The position numbers and the translations under genes were made by a program. DNA of 64,000 bases from Synechococcus lacustris (GTDB taxonomy: Bacteria; Cyanobacteriota; Cyanobacteriia; PCC-6307; Cyanobiaceae), in assembly GCA_903943975.1 (NCBI GenBank), contig CAJAQB010000013.1, positions 124,001-188,000 on the forward strand, in the 5' to 3' direction. Of this stretch, positions 1 to 7,258 are shown piece after piece. Position 1 is the stretch's first letter, and the number at the start of each line of letters is the position of its first letter. Under the pieces are notes generated by a model. That model was not told where the DNA came from and ran no database searches. It saw only the letters and a list, made by a program, of their open reading frames with translations.

Positions 1-421
1 TGAACTTCATCAAAGCCCGCTGGCGGAATTGCAAGCCATTGAACTCAACAACCCGTCCAGACTTGGTGGCCGCCTCGGCTGTAATTGAATCCATCATCCA
101 ATAACGGGGCCCGTTTAATTTAACGAGAAAGGCGTCGTAGGTATTTGCCAGCTCCTTGGCATTTTGGCGGGCCCAGAGGTCTGCGGGGCAATTATTAAGA
201 CCGGCGGTGTTGAATACCGGTATCTCAAAGTTGAAGCCGCGACGGAAGATGGGAATGATTTCGCAATAACGTGAGTCCCGCAGGTCCTTTGGGGGTGGGA
301 GGAATTGGCTTTGCTTAACGGTGGGGATCGCCTCTGGGCCCTCAGGCTTGGCCGCGGCACTGGGGCCACTGGTGCTGAAAAGCGCCAGGGCAAGAAGCAA
401 GGCCGCGCCCTTAACCACCAT
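1..421 (-). CDS. Secreted protein of unknown function, 3' end cut by window edge
   Basis: The reading frame starts with ATG at 421 and stays open for 140 codons to the left edge, so the C-terminus is missing. The first 24 residues look like a signal peptide (basic start MVVKGA, a leucine/alanine-rich core, then SAAA before KPEG), so the product is probably exported. The mature part has two cysteines (near RYCEII and NNCPAD) and a WMMDS stretch. I do not recognise the family. The frame is better supported than the overlapping frame of 92 codons in the same strand because it has a start, a signal peptide and ordinary composition. It is divergent from arfB, with 50 bases between them. Confidence 0.65.
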   Translation of the reverse strand, partial: MVVKGAALLLALALFSTSGPSAAAKPEGPEAIPTVKQSQFLPPPKDLRDSRYCEIIPIFRRGFNFEIPVFNTAGLNNCPADLWARQNAKELANTYDAFLVKLNGPRYWMMDSITAEAATKSGRVVEFNGLQFRQRALMKF

Positions 422-471
422 CACAGAAACCCTGGTTTAGACAATCTATTTTGCATGATTAGCCTGGGCCC

Positions 472-903
472 ATGGAGCTAGACCAGCTGCGGCTCACTGA
501 CCGGATTGCGATTCCAGCGGTGGAGTTTGGCTGGCGTTTTTCCCGTTCCTCCGGCCCCGGCGGCCAAAACGTAAACAGCACCGATTCCCGGGTGGAGCTG
601 GTGTTCAACCTGGCCCAGAGCGAGGCGCTGCCCCCGGCCCTCAAGGCCCGCGCCCTGGAACGGCTGGCCAGTCGCCTGCTGGAGGGAACCGTGGTGATTG
701 CGGCCTCGGAATACCGCTCCCAGTGGCGGAACCGCCAGGCGGCCCTGGCCCGCTTGGCGGAGCTGTTGCGCCAGGCGATCGCCCCGCCCGCCCCGCCCCG
801 GCGCCGCACTAAACCCACCAAGGGATCGGTGGAGCGGCGACTCCAGGCCAAACGTCAACGCAGCTTTATTAAGGGTCAGCGCCGGGACAGTAAGGACGAC
901 TGA
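472..903 (+). CDS. arfB: Alternative ribosome-rescue factor ArfB (peptidyl-tRNA hydrolase)
   Basis: The 143-residue protein has the release-factor catalytic motif GPGGQNVN near residue 30, which hydrolyses peptidyl-tRNA in the ribosome. It lacks the codon-recognition domains of RF1/RF2. The C-terminal quarter is a basic tail rich in R and K (from about residue 105), as expected for YaeJ/ArfB, which places that tail in the empty mRNA channel of stalled ribosomes. Length matches the family (about 140). The start is the ATG at 472. It converges with mazG, 13 bases away. Confidence 0.93.
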   Translation: MELDQLRLTDRIAIPAVEFGWRFSRSSGPGGQNVNSTDSRVELVFNLAQSEALPPALKARALERLASRLLEGTVVIAASEYRSQWRNRQAALARLAELLRQAIAPPAPPRRRTKPTKGSVERRLQAKRQRSFIKGQRRDSKDD

Positions 904-916
904 GCCCCGTTTGGCT

Positions 917-1711
917 TTAGGAACCTTGTTCCGCCCGAATCTCGGCCTTGGCTTGCTGCCAGAGGGCCTCCAGTTCCTCCAGGGGGCGACCGCTGAGGTC
1001 GCCGGCGAGGGCGGCTTCCACCCGGCCGAAACGCTCCAGGAAGCGCTGGTTGGTGCCGGCCAGCCCCTCCTCCGGGTCGAGCTGGCACCAACGGGCCACA
1101 TTCACCAGCGTGAAGAGCAGGTCGCCCAGTTCGGTTTGGGCATGGCTGCGGTCGCCAGTGGTTTCGGCTGCGGCGAGGGCCTGCTTGAGCTCATCCAGTT
1201 CCTCGTGCACCTTGGCCCACACGCCATCGATGTTGTTCCATTCGAAACCGGCGGCCGCAGCTTTCTTGGAGATCGCCATGGCTCCGGCCAGGGCCCCCTG
1301 GCCCCGCAACTTGCGGCGCAGTTCGTCGGCGAGGGAAAGGTCCTCCCCCCGGGTCGCCTGTTCCTGGCGTTTGATCTCCTCCCAGCTGCGCTGTTCACCG
1401 CCAAAGACATGGGGATGGCGCCGCACCAGCTTGGCGCTGATCGTTGCCGCGACGCTGGCCAGGTCAAAGGCCTGACGTTCCTGGGCCAGTTGGGCATGGA
1501 GCACCACCTGGAGCAGCAAATCGCCGAGTTCATCGGCTAGGGCAATGTCATCCCCCTGGCGCAGGGCATCGGCCAGTTCATGGGCTTCCTCCAGCAGGTA
1601 GGGGATCAGCGATTGGTGGGTTTGGGCCTGGTCCCAGGGACAGCCCCCTTCGGGATCCCGCAGGCGGGCCACCAGGGTCACCAGGGTGGAGATGGGGTGG
1701 GGGTCGCTCAC
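917..1711 (-). CDS. mazG: Nucleoside triphosphate pyrophosphohydrolase MazG
   Basis: The 264-residue product carries two tandem MazG domains, each with acidic metal-binding helices: LLEEAHELADAL followed by DELGDLL in the first half, and HEELDELKQ followed by TELGDLL in the second. The family hydrolyses NTPs to NMP and pyrophosphate and cleans aberrant nucleotides; in E. coli it also lowers ppGpp. I chose the GTG at 1711 because it overlaps the stop of the upstream gene as GTGA and gives the usual family length (about 263). A longer frame reaching 2149 only reads the upstream gene in the wrong frame. It is the last gene of a coupled series with a toxin-antitoxin pair. Confidence 0.93.
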   Translation of the reverse strand: MSDPHPISTLVTLVARLRDPEGGCPWDQAQTHQSLIPYLLEEAHELADALRQGDDIALADELGDLLLQVVLHAQLAQERQAFDLASVAATISAKLVRRHPHVFGGEQRSWEEIKRQEQATRGEDLSLADELRRKLRGQGALAGAMAISKKAAAAGFEWNNIDGVWAKVHEELDELKQALAAAETTGDRSHAQTELGDLLFTLVNVARWCQLDPEEGLAGTNQRFLERFGRVEAALAGDLSGRPLEELEALWQQAKAEIRAEQGS

Positions 1712-2187
1712 CGGCGTAGGGGTGGGGGCAGGGGATCCCCATCCTGGAGGAGATGCAGCCAGGCGCTGGCCTCTAGGCCCGCAAGGGCGGTGAGCACCAG
1801 CGGTTGTTGCTGTTGCCAGAGGCTGGTGCCCCATTGCCAGAGCGCCGTGGGGCGCGGGGCGCCCAGGGGCTGTAGCAATAGCGAAAAGCCGAGCAGCAGC
1901 AGGCCGAGGTAGACGAGCCGCAGGCCACTGCCCAGCAGCGGGCCATGGGAAAGCAGGCCCCGGTGGCGCACCAGTTTTCGGTAGGGGGCCCAGAGGGGGG
2001 CGAGGGGGCCCCAACGGCGGCTGGGTTTGGAGCGGGTGTCTAGGTCTGGCGAAAGCCAGAGGCCCCCCACCAGGAAGCCGAAACTGCCGGCCAGCAGCCC
2101 CCCCCAACCGAGCAGCGGCCAGCAGAGCAGGCCAAAGGGCAGGGCACACCAGGAGGTGAAGCGGTCGTGGTTGCTGCCGCTGGCCAT
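1708..2187 (-). CDS. DUF2227-type putative metal-binding membrane protein
   Basis: The 159-residue protein begins MASGSNHDRFTSW and contains SPDLDTRSKPSRRWG and RHRGLLSHG, the His/Asp-rich signatures of the DUF2227 metal-binding family, with two or three hydrophobic segments (about residues 15-45 and 85-110). The biochemical role of the family is unknown. The start at 2187 shares one base with the stop of the PIN toxin gene (TAATG), and its own stop overlaps the mazG start (GTGA), so the three are probably translated from one message. Confidence 0.8.
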   Translation of the reverse strand: MASGSNHDRFTSWCALPFGLLCWPLLGWGGLLAGSFGFLVGGLWLSPDLDTRSKPSRRWGPLAPLWAPYRKLVRHRGLLSHGPLLGSGLRLVYLGLLLLGFSLLLQPLGAPRPTALWQWGTSLWQQQQPLVLTALAGLEASAWLHLLQDGDPLPPPLRR

Positions 2188-2591
2188 TACCAGAGGTGAT
2201 TCACGTGTACATAGCAATGCAGGGCTGGATCAGCGGTGATCAACACGGCATTGGCGGCCCGGGCCTGGGCCACCAACAGGCGGTCGCTGAGGTTGCCGGG
2301 GAATTTGCCTGGCAGTTGGCTGGCGGCTAGGGCCAGGGGGGCTGTGATCGGCAGCACCTGGAGGCCTTCCACGCTGGCTAGTTCGGCCCACCAGCGCTCC
2401 ACGCCCATGCTGAGGGCGAGGCGACCTTCCTGCTCCAGGGCCCCCAGCTCCCAGGCGCTAATGGCAGACACCAGCAGCTCCCCTTCCCCCAGGGCGGTGG
2501 CGATGGCGGCCTGCACCCGGGGGGAAAGTTTGAGGGACTGGCCCGTGGCCCAACTCAGCAACGGGGCTGTGTCTAGGAGGGTGGCAACCAT
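2187..2591 (-). CDS. PIN-domain toxin, VapC-like RNase
   Basis: The 134 residues carry the PIN acidic set: D7 in LLDTAPLL, E in SAWELGAL near residue 47, and two C-terminal aspartates in NLSDRLLV and TADPAL. These residues coordinate Mg2+ in VapC RNases. The gene follows its probable antitoxin after three bases (TGA GCC ATG) and runs into the DUF2227 gene. By family, the toxin would cleave tRNA or rRNA when its antitoxin is lost. The target cannot be told from sequence. Confidence 0.85.
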   Translation of the reverse strand: MVATLLDTAPLLSWATGQSLKLSPRVQAAIATALGEGELLVSAISAWELGALEQEGRLALSMGVERWWAELASVEGLQVLPITAPLALAASQLPGKFPGNLSDRLLVAQARAANAVLITADPALHCYVHVNHLW

Positions 2592-2594
2592 GGC

Positions 2595-2966
2595 TCAGGT
2601 GGGTGGCAGCAGGGGATCGTGAAAATGGCGCAGGGAACCGCGCAGCTGCTCCAGGGGGTTGGCGGGGTTGGGGGGGCTGTAGGGCCGGATTTCAAGGCAG
2701 GGACGGCCGTGGTCTGAAATCACCAGGGGGCTGCCGGTGGCTTCCACCTGGCGGAACAGCTCGAGAGCTTGGGCCTTGAAGCGGGTTTTGGAGATGGCGT
2801 TTCGGGAGGCATCCAGGAGCTCTGGCTGGCTCCACCAGAGGGGCTGCTGGCGGGGGGTGAGTTGCGGCCCATTCGGTAGAGGCGCATTCAGGCCCGGCCT
2901 ATTCACTGGCTTATTCACTGGCGAAAAGCCCTCCTCCGACACTCTCTTGAATTTAACCCTAGTCAT
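2595..2966 (-). CDS. Phd/YefM-family antitoxin of the PIN toxin
   Basis: The recognisable part is the stretch ISKTRFKAQALELFRQV (about residue 58 on) followed by SPLVISDHGRPCLEIRPY, the DNA-binding fold of Phd/YefM antitoxins. The C-terminal tail would wrap the toxin. The first about 55 residues are atypical (NKPVNRPG, PLPNGPQ), and the true start may be internal, although the ATG at 2966 is the only ATG in frame. Such antitoxins usually repress their own promoter, here in 2967-3177. Confidence 0.75.
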   Translation of the reverse strand: MTRVKFKRVSEEGFSPVNKPVNRPGLNAPLPNGPQLTPRQQPLWWSQPELLDASRNAISKTRFKAQALELFRQVEATGSPLVISDHGRPCLEIRPYSPPNPANPLEQLRGSLRHFHDPLLPPT

Positions 2967-3002
2967 CTAACCCTGGTCATTTTCAAGAGACTGGCCGCAG
3001 CC

Positions 3003-3043
3003 TATCCATCCATCCATCCATCCATCTATCCATCCATCCATCT
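3003..3043. repeat. Tetranucleotide microsatellite (ATCC)n
   Basis: The run is made of ATCC units with one ATCT interruption near the middle and another at the end. It lies in the 211-base gap between the antitoxin start and tRNA-Val. It can change length by slippage. No gene or clear promoter element was seen in the rest of this gap. Confidence 0.9.
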
Positions 3044-3177
3044 AGACCCATTCGCCCACTCGCCCGTCCACTCCCCCCCTTTTTTTCCTCTCTGCCAGTC
3101 CAGTGCTGTCCGGGTCCTCTGCTGGCCCTTGCCCGGTCGCTTGCCAGAGCACCGTCACAAGGCAGAATGCAAAGCTC

Positions 3178-3249
<72 letters not shown>

Positions 3250-3597
3250 TCCCGAGAAACCTGCTGCTGTAAGGCTTTTACGGCTTTGGTTCCGGAGCTC
3301 AGAATCGGCCTTGAACACGCTTTGCGCACCTGTCTAAGGCTGCTTGCTCAGACCAACCCCTTCCTCTCCGCCCGTTACACCGGCTTTGATCCAGTGAAGG
3401 CAGCCGCCCCTGCCACCTCCGACTTCGAGGCCCTGGAAAACCTGCGCCATTTGCCGACGTGTTTGCCCTTCTGGGCTATGACAGCGTGCAGCTCGCCGCC
3501 GCCTCAACCTGGCGGCTCAGCTACTTGATCTTCAGCTGCTTGCCTGAGCGGCTCTGGCGCAAGCTTCACAGCTAGACTAGGCATCAAGCGGAATAAC
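3250..3597. other. Gene-free stretch with a possible coding remnant
   Basis: No complete gene was found here. A short plus-strand frame from 3450 to the TAG at 3573-3575 reads like the tail of a protein (FADVFALLGYDS, then STWRLSYLIFSCLPERLWRK). It has no start or SD site and no partner upstream, so it may be the 3' remnant of a deleted gene. No strong terminator hairpin was seen after the tRNA. Confidence 0.4.
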
Positions 3598-5514
3598 TTA
3601 ACCTGCGATAGATTGATGAATAATGCGGTTGCGGCCGTTCTGTTTGGCTTTGAATAGGGCATCATCTGAGCGCTTGAGCAGGCTGGTGCCATTGTCCAGT
3701 TTGTAATCAGCAAGGGTTACGCCTACGCTTATGCTCACTTTGCAATTGGACCCATTGAGATTATGAATTGTGTTGTCAATGGATTGGCGTAGGGCTTCCA
3801 TTACGTTGAGGGCGTCATTAAGGGGGCAGGCGGGTAAAATAACAACGAATTCATCGCCGCCAAAGCGACATAAATAATCTGTGCTGCGCAGTCTTTGTTT
3901 GGCTTGCTGGGCTACTGCACGCAGTACTTCGTCGCCGCCAAGATGGCCATGGGTATCGTTGATTTGTTTGAAATAATCTATGTCAAAGGTTACGCAGCAA
4001 AGCGGTTCGCCAGTGCGGCTACCCCGGGCCAGCTCCTGTTCAAGAATCTCATCCAATTTGCGTCTATTAAGGCAGCCTGTGAGATCATCTGTTGTACTTA
4101 GTAGTGCTAGTTGATCGCGGGAGTTGGCCAGTTCCTCATTGCTGGCTTGCAACTCTCTGGTGAGATTATTGGTGCGAAGAATCCGTTCATTTACTAGGGA
4201 TGCCAGGGTGGAGAATTCCGTGATCGCAGACATCCGCAGCAGCGGCAAACCAACAGGTTGCTTGCTGATGGCCTCTGATTCGGAGAGGAAGGGGGCAATC
4301 AGCAGACTGAATTGCGCCTGAAAGGAGCGCGACAGCAATTCGGCAATCACGACACCGATGCCGATCACAGCCGCCAGGCTGTATAGGATTTCCGTGGAGA
4401 GGTGTTGCATCCGAATCACCGTCTCCCGGGCGGGCATTACTACTTGGATGCTCTTGTAGGGGCTGTTGGCTTGATTTGGCCACTTGCTTTCAAGCGTCCA
4501 GTAGCCATTAATCCATTTCTTAAGCAGCGGAACCTTCTTCTTTGTGATCAATATATTTAAGTTTGGCACGGTGATGAATTGCTTGTCGCTAGCCTTGTAA
4601 TTATTGCCTAGTGATTCAAACAGTGCGGGGCTGCTGCTGAATTTACTGCCATCAGTCTTGGTTATTTGATAGTTTATCTTCTGGGCAAATGCTTGGTGTG
4701 GGGTCGGGCTGGAGGGACTTTCTTGTGTGTTAGTAGCGCCAGTGTCAGTGTCAGTGTCAGTGTCAGTGTCAGTGCCAGTGCCAGTGGCGACACCATTGCC
4801 TTGGTTGCTAAGGTCTCTTTCGATTGAATTTGTAATAAGGCTAAGGGTATCAACAATTCCACCCTGGGTTGACTCGCTAACCTGATGGGCGCTGAAGATT
4901 GTATTGGCTAGGGTTGGCAGGGAAATGCAAGTGAAAACCAGGGCAAATATCATGCTGCGAACTGATATGCCATGAGTGGTGGTGCCCTGGTATTTTTTGC
5001 CATTGAGTTTTAGCAGCAGCAGGCGTAGGCTGAGGTAAAGTAGGAATCCAATGGCTGAATTGATTACACCATTAATGGCTTGTTTGATGGCTACCACGCC
5101 TACGTTGGCGCTGTCCATATGCAGTATTCCGCTGTAGAATATCCAAACAAGCGGCATGCCAATTAGCAGCCAGTAGATCATGTCTACAAGAATCACACTG
5201 CCATCTTCGCGGGAGTGGGATGTTGAGCGGCGGAGATTTACCCAGTAGTAGATTGCTAATTGTTCAAGGGCGAAAATGATTACGGCCCAGGGGTGGCCCC
5301 AAAGGCTCCAGGTGGCAAAACCAGCTAGAGTGCCTGCAATTAAACCCCAGGGGCCGCGCCATTGTAGGGTTAGCAAGATGGCTAGGCTTTGGCCAAGTAA
5401 AACATTAACTCCAAAGAATAGCGGTAAATTTAAGAGGTTAATGCCATAGGCAGCGGCAGCAATGGCTAGGGTGATGATCAGCTGTGTGCTGAGCTTAAGT
5501 TTGAACTGTTTCAT
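3598..5514 (-). CDS. Membrane-bound diguanylate cyclase (GGDEF domain)
   Basis: The 638-residue protein starts with five or six hydrophobic segments (about residues 10-200), followed by a periplasmic-type loop, another membrane helix near residue 385 (AAVIGIGVVIAELL), a coiled linker and a C-terminal GGDEF domain. The catalytic GGDEF sequence near residue 551 is intact. It is preceded by RSTD exactly five residues upstream, the inhibitory I-site that binds c-di-GMP. It should make c-di-GMP from two GTP in response to an external or membrane signal. The loop holds a Thr-Asp repeat encoded by a microsatellite (4741-4782). Its ATG overlaps the stop of the GAF-EAL remnant (ATGA), so its translation probably depends on that frame. 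Confidence 0.92.
   Translation of the reverse strand: MKQFKLKLSTQLIITLAIAAAAYGINLLNLPLFFGVNVLLGQSLAILLTLQWRGPWGLIAGTLAGFATWSLWGHPWAVIIFALEQLAIYYWVNLRRSTSHSREDGSVILVDMIYWLLIGMPLVWIFYSGILHMDSANVGVVAIKQAINGVINSAIGFLLYLSLRLLLLKLNGKKYQGTTTHGISVRSMIFALVFTCISLPTLANTIFSAHQVSESTQGGIVDTLSLITNSIERDLSNQGNGVATGTGTDTDTDTDTDTGATNTQESPSSPTPHQAFAQKINYQITKTDGSKFSSSPALFESLGNNYKASDKQFITVPNLNILITKKKVPLLKKWINGYWTLESKWPNQANSPYKSIQVVMPARETVIRMQHLSTEILYSLAAVIGIGVVIAELLSRSFQAQFSLLIAPFLSESEAISKQPVGLPLLRMSAITEFSTLASLVNERILRTNNLTRELQASNEELANSRDQLALLSTTDDLTGCLNRRKLDEILEQELARGSRTGEPLCCVTFDIDYFKQINDTHGHLGGDEVLRAVAQQAKQRLRSTDYLCRFGGDEFVVILPACPLNDALNVMEALRQSIDNTIHNLNGSNCKVSISVGVTLADYKLDNGTSLLKRSDDALFKAKQNGRNRIIHQSIAG
4741..4782. 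repeat. In-frame hexanucleotide repeat within the cyclase gene
   Basis: Five perfect AGTGTC units are followed by two AGTGCC variants. Read on the minus strand they encode alternating Thr-Asp and Thr-Gly pairs in the extracytoplasmic loop, around residue 250 of the cyclase. Because the unit is six bases, slippage changes loop length without shifting the frame. Confidence 0.93.
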
Positions 5515-5897
5515 CTGACGAGCGCCATTTTGGCTTGGCTAAGGGTGTGCTGAATTAACTCTTTTTCCGCCATCGCGCCGGCAAATAGGTTCCCCTGGCC
5601 TTCCCTGTAGCCATGTTCAATTGGCCAGCTTCTCTGGAATTCTGTTTCGATCCCTTCGGCAGTTACCTCGAGATCAATCTCATTGGCAATGTGAAGGATC
5701 GCCTGGCCGAGGCAGGTTTTAAACCATTGACGATTTTCATCAACCAGACTGATCAAGCTGATTGGGGTGCCGGCGATGCAGCGGGCGATCTCCCCCAGGT
5801 CGTCGTAGAGGGATTCTTGCTTTGAATCAAGAAGTTCAAAACTGTGCAACTCCGCCAAGCGCTGCGGTTCGTTCGTAGGAATGGGCGCTTGCTTCAT
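5511..5897 (-). pseudogene. In-frame remnant joining a GAF start to an EAL tail
   Basis: Residues 1 to about 63 match the start of GAF sensor proteins (RLAELHSFELLDS, ISLVDENRQWFK). The next residues jump directly to the end of an EAL phosphodiesterase domain (AILHIANEIDLEVTAEGIET, then GYREGQGNLFAGAMAEKEL). The rest of GAF, any GGDEF, and most of EAL, including its active-site glutamate, are missing, so it cannot be a working phosphodiesterase. The frame is open for 128 codons. Its stop overlaps the cyclase start (ATGA) and its start overlaps the stop of a micro-ORF, so it may survive as a translated leader. An internal deletion is the simplest origin. Confidence 0.82.
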
Positions 5898-5942
5898 CTT
5901 CGTTCGTGCTTCATTGCTCCTTACTCATTGCTCCTTACTCAT
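5894..5942 (-). promoter_or_regulatory. Three overlapping micro-ORFs with their own SD sites
   Basis: Reading the minus strand, AAGGAGGA precedes an ATG at 5942 encoding MSKEQ-stop. Its ATGA overlap opens a second MSKEQ-stop at 5928, which opens MKHERR-stop at 5914, and that stop overlaps the ATG of the GAF-EAL frame at 5897. A 14-base tandem unit supplies AAGGAG before the second and third ATG, while the ATG at 5897 has only a weak SD. Ribosomes loading here could re-initiate through to the cyclase. The ORF arrangement is read directly; the regulatory role is inference. Confidence 0.6.
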
Positions 5943-6056
5943 TCCTCCTTTAGGACCGCTCCCTCAGGTTTAAATGAGCTGCGTTGCCACAAGTGAGCTT
6001 AGCTGCTTTGATTTATTGCAGATTATGCACTTTTTGAACTTTCGCCCCCAGGCTTA

Positions 6057-6095
6057 GACTGGGACTGGGACTGGGACTGGGACTGGGACTGGGAC
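6057..6095. repeat. Hexanucleotide repeat (GGGACT) upstream of the PilZ gene
   Basis: Five full GGGACT units (6061-6090) are flanked by partial ones. The run lies in the 263-base divergent region between the cyclase operon and the PilZ gene, about 65 bases before the PilZ start, so length changes could alter promoter spacing. No other element was recognised in this region apart from the micro-ORFs. Confidence 0.9.
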
Positions 6096-6160
6096 GTCTG
6101 TCTGCCGATCAGTCCTTTGCCTTGCCCAGGAAAAACTTATTCTTTTGTAAGGAACTATTA

Positions 6161-6490
6161 ATGGAATCCAGCCCAGAGGAAAGCCCAGGCCAATACCTGA
6201 ACCAACGGGCTCACCCAAGGGAGACGGTGTATGGGGAGGTGGAAGGTTCCTTGCTGTTGGTAGGCGATGCTTCGGCCCAGCCGATGGCTGTAAACCTTGC
6301 CGATTGGAGTCCGGCTGGGGCAAGTGTGCTGCTGCCGGCCGGTGCTGTGCTCACCCCTGGGCAGCTGGTGCTGTTACGGCTTGGCTTTACAGGGCCGGAT
6401 GGGCCGCTTGAGCGCCAGGCCACAGTGCGTTGGTGCGAAGTCACCGGCTGGGTGTCGGTGGTGGGCCTGGCCTTTGTGGCTACTGAATGA
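6161..6490 (+). CDS. Single-domain PilZ protein, probable c-di-GMP receptor
   Basis: The 109-residue protein has the two PilZ ligand motifs: RAHPR (RxxxR) near residue 17 and DWSPAG (D/NxSxxG) near residue 48. Together these bind c-di-GMP. No other domain is present. The ATG at 6161 is preceded by AAGGA at a good distance and is preferred over a TTG at 6122. It faces away from the diguanylate cyclase operon, so the neighbouring genes can make and sense the same messenger. Its 3' end overlaps the CopG-like gene on the other strand by 11 bases. Confidence 0.85.
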   Translation: MESSPEESPGQYLNQRAHPRETVYGEVEGSLLLVGDASAQPMAVNLADWSPAGASVLLPAGAVLTPGQLVLLRLGFTGPDGPLERQATVRWCEVTGWVSVVGLAFVATE

Positions 6491-6659
6491 GTCCCCTTTC
6501 CAGCAGGTAGCTGGCCAGGTTTGAAATGCTGCGACCTTCCTCATCGCTGCGCTCGGTGAGGCGGCGATGGGTTTCCCAGGGGATGGTGATTGAGATCCGC
6601 TGGGGGGAGCGTGTAATCAGTTCGCGGCGGCTCAGGGGGCGGGTAGTAGTGGCTTGCAT
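6480..6659 (-). CDS. Small ribbon-helix-helix (CopG-like) DNA-binding protein
   Basis: The 59-residue frame contains RISITIPWETHRRL and EGRSISNLASYLLERG, the beta-strand and two helices of a CopG/Arc fold. Such proteins bind DNA as dimers and often repress their own promoter or act as antitoxins. No toxin gene is next to it. It overlaps the end of the PilZ gene tail-to-tail. Confidence 0.72.
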   Translation of the reverse strand: MQATTTRPLSRRELITRSPQRISITIPWETHRRLTERSDEEGRSISNLASYLLERGLIQ

Positions 6660-6746
6660 GGCTGAGTTTTGGGGTTAACGGCCCAAGGGCCCTAGCCCCA
6701 CCTATGTAGACGATATGCAGCTTTAATGCAGAGGGCGTGTGCCAAT

Positions 6747-6974
6747 CTACAAACTGGCTACAGCCCCCCTGGCCTCCAGTTCCCCCACCCGTGCTTCCAG
6801 GTCGCTGAGCCGGTCCAGCAGGTCAGCGCTCCGTCCCATCTGGGCCCCATCCAGGTCTGCCCCCACCAGCCCCAGCACATAGGCGGAGACGGTGAGGCTT
6901 TTCTCGGCTGCCCGATCTTTGACCCGCTTCACCAGTTCCGGTGAGGCAAGGATGCTCAGTTGGGATCTGGCCAT
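6747..6974 (-). CDS. Small ribbon-helix-helix-like protein with a coiled-coil tail
   Basis: The 75 residues begin ARSQLSILASPELVKRVKDR, compatible with a ribbon-helix-helix start. They end in a heptad-like acidic stretch (LLDRLSDLEARVGELEAR) that probably forms a coiled coil. The gene follows the small acidic gene by three bases (TGA GGA ATG) and is the last of a three-gene set with the LuxR-type regulator. Specific function unknown. Confidence 0.6.
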   Translation of the reverse strand: MARSQLSILASPELVKRVKDRAAEKSLTVSAYVLGLVGADLDGAQMGRSADLLDRLSDLEARVGELEARGAVASL

Positions 6975-6977
6975 TCC

Positions 6978-7238
6978 TCAGTCTTCGGGGAAGAGCAGGT
7001 CTGCCAGTTCGTCAGCATCCACGTCGTAGGCCCGGGCCAGGGTGGTTTCCACGGCGGCGGTTACTTCCGAGGGCAGGAAGCGCAGGGCATTCATCGCGTC
7101 TTCGGCGATGTCTTCCGAATTGAGCTTTTCTCCTTCGGGATTTAGCTTTTCGTCATTGAGCACAGCCAACACCCAACTCTGGTAGGCGTACACCAGGTCG
7201 GAAAACTCCAGATCGGGATCATTCAGGTCGAGGGCCAT
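6978..7238 (-). CDS. Small acidic protein of unknown function
   Basis: The 86-residue protein (MALDLNDPDLEFSDLVYAYQ at the start, ADELADLLFPED at the end) is strongly acidic and has no membrane segment. A longer frame reaching 7571 reads through the LuxR gene in the wrong frame, so the ATG at 7238 is preferred. It sits 20 bases after the LuxR-type gene and three bases before the small coiled-coil gene. I do not recognise the family. Confidence 0.65.
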   Translation of the reverse strand: MALDLNDPDLEFSDLVYAYQSWVLAVLNDEKLNPEGEKLNSEDIAEDAMNALRFLPSEVTAAVETTLARAYDVDADELADLLFPED

Positions 7239-7258
7239 CGGATCGGGGCTCGGGCCGT

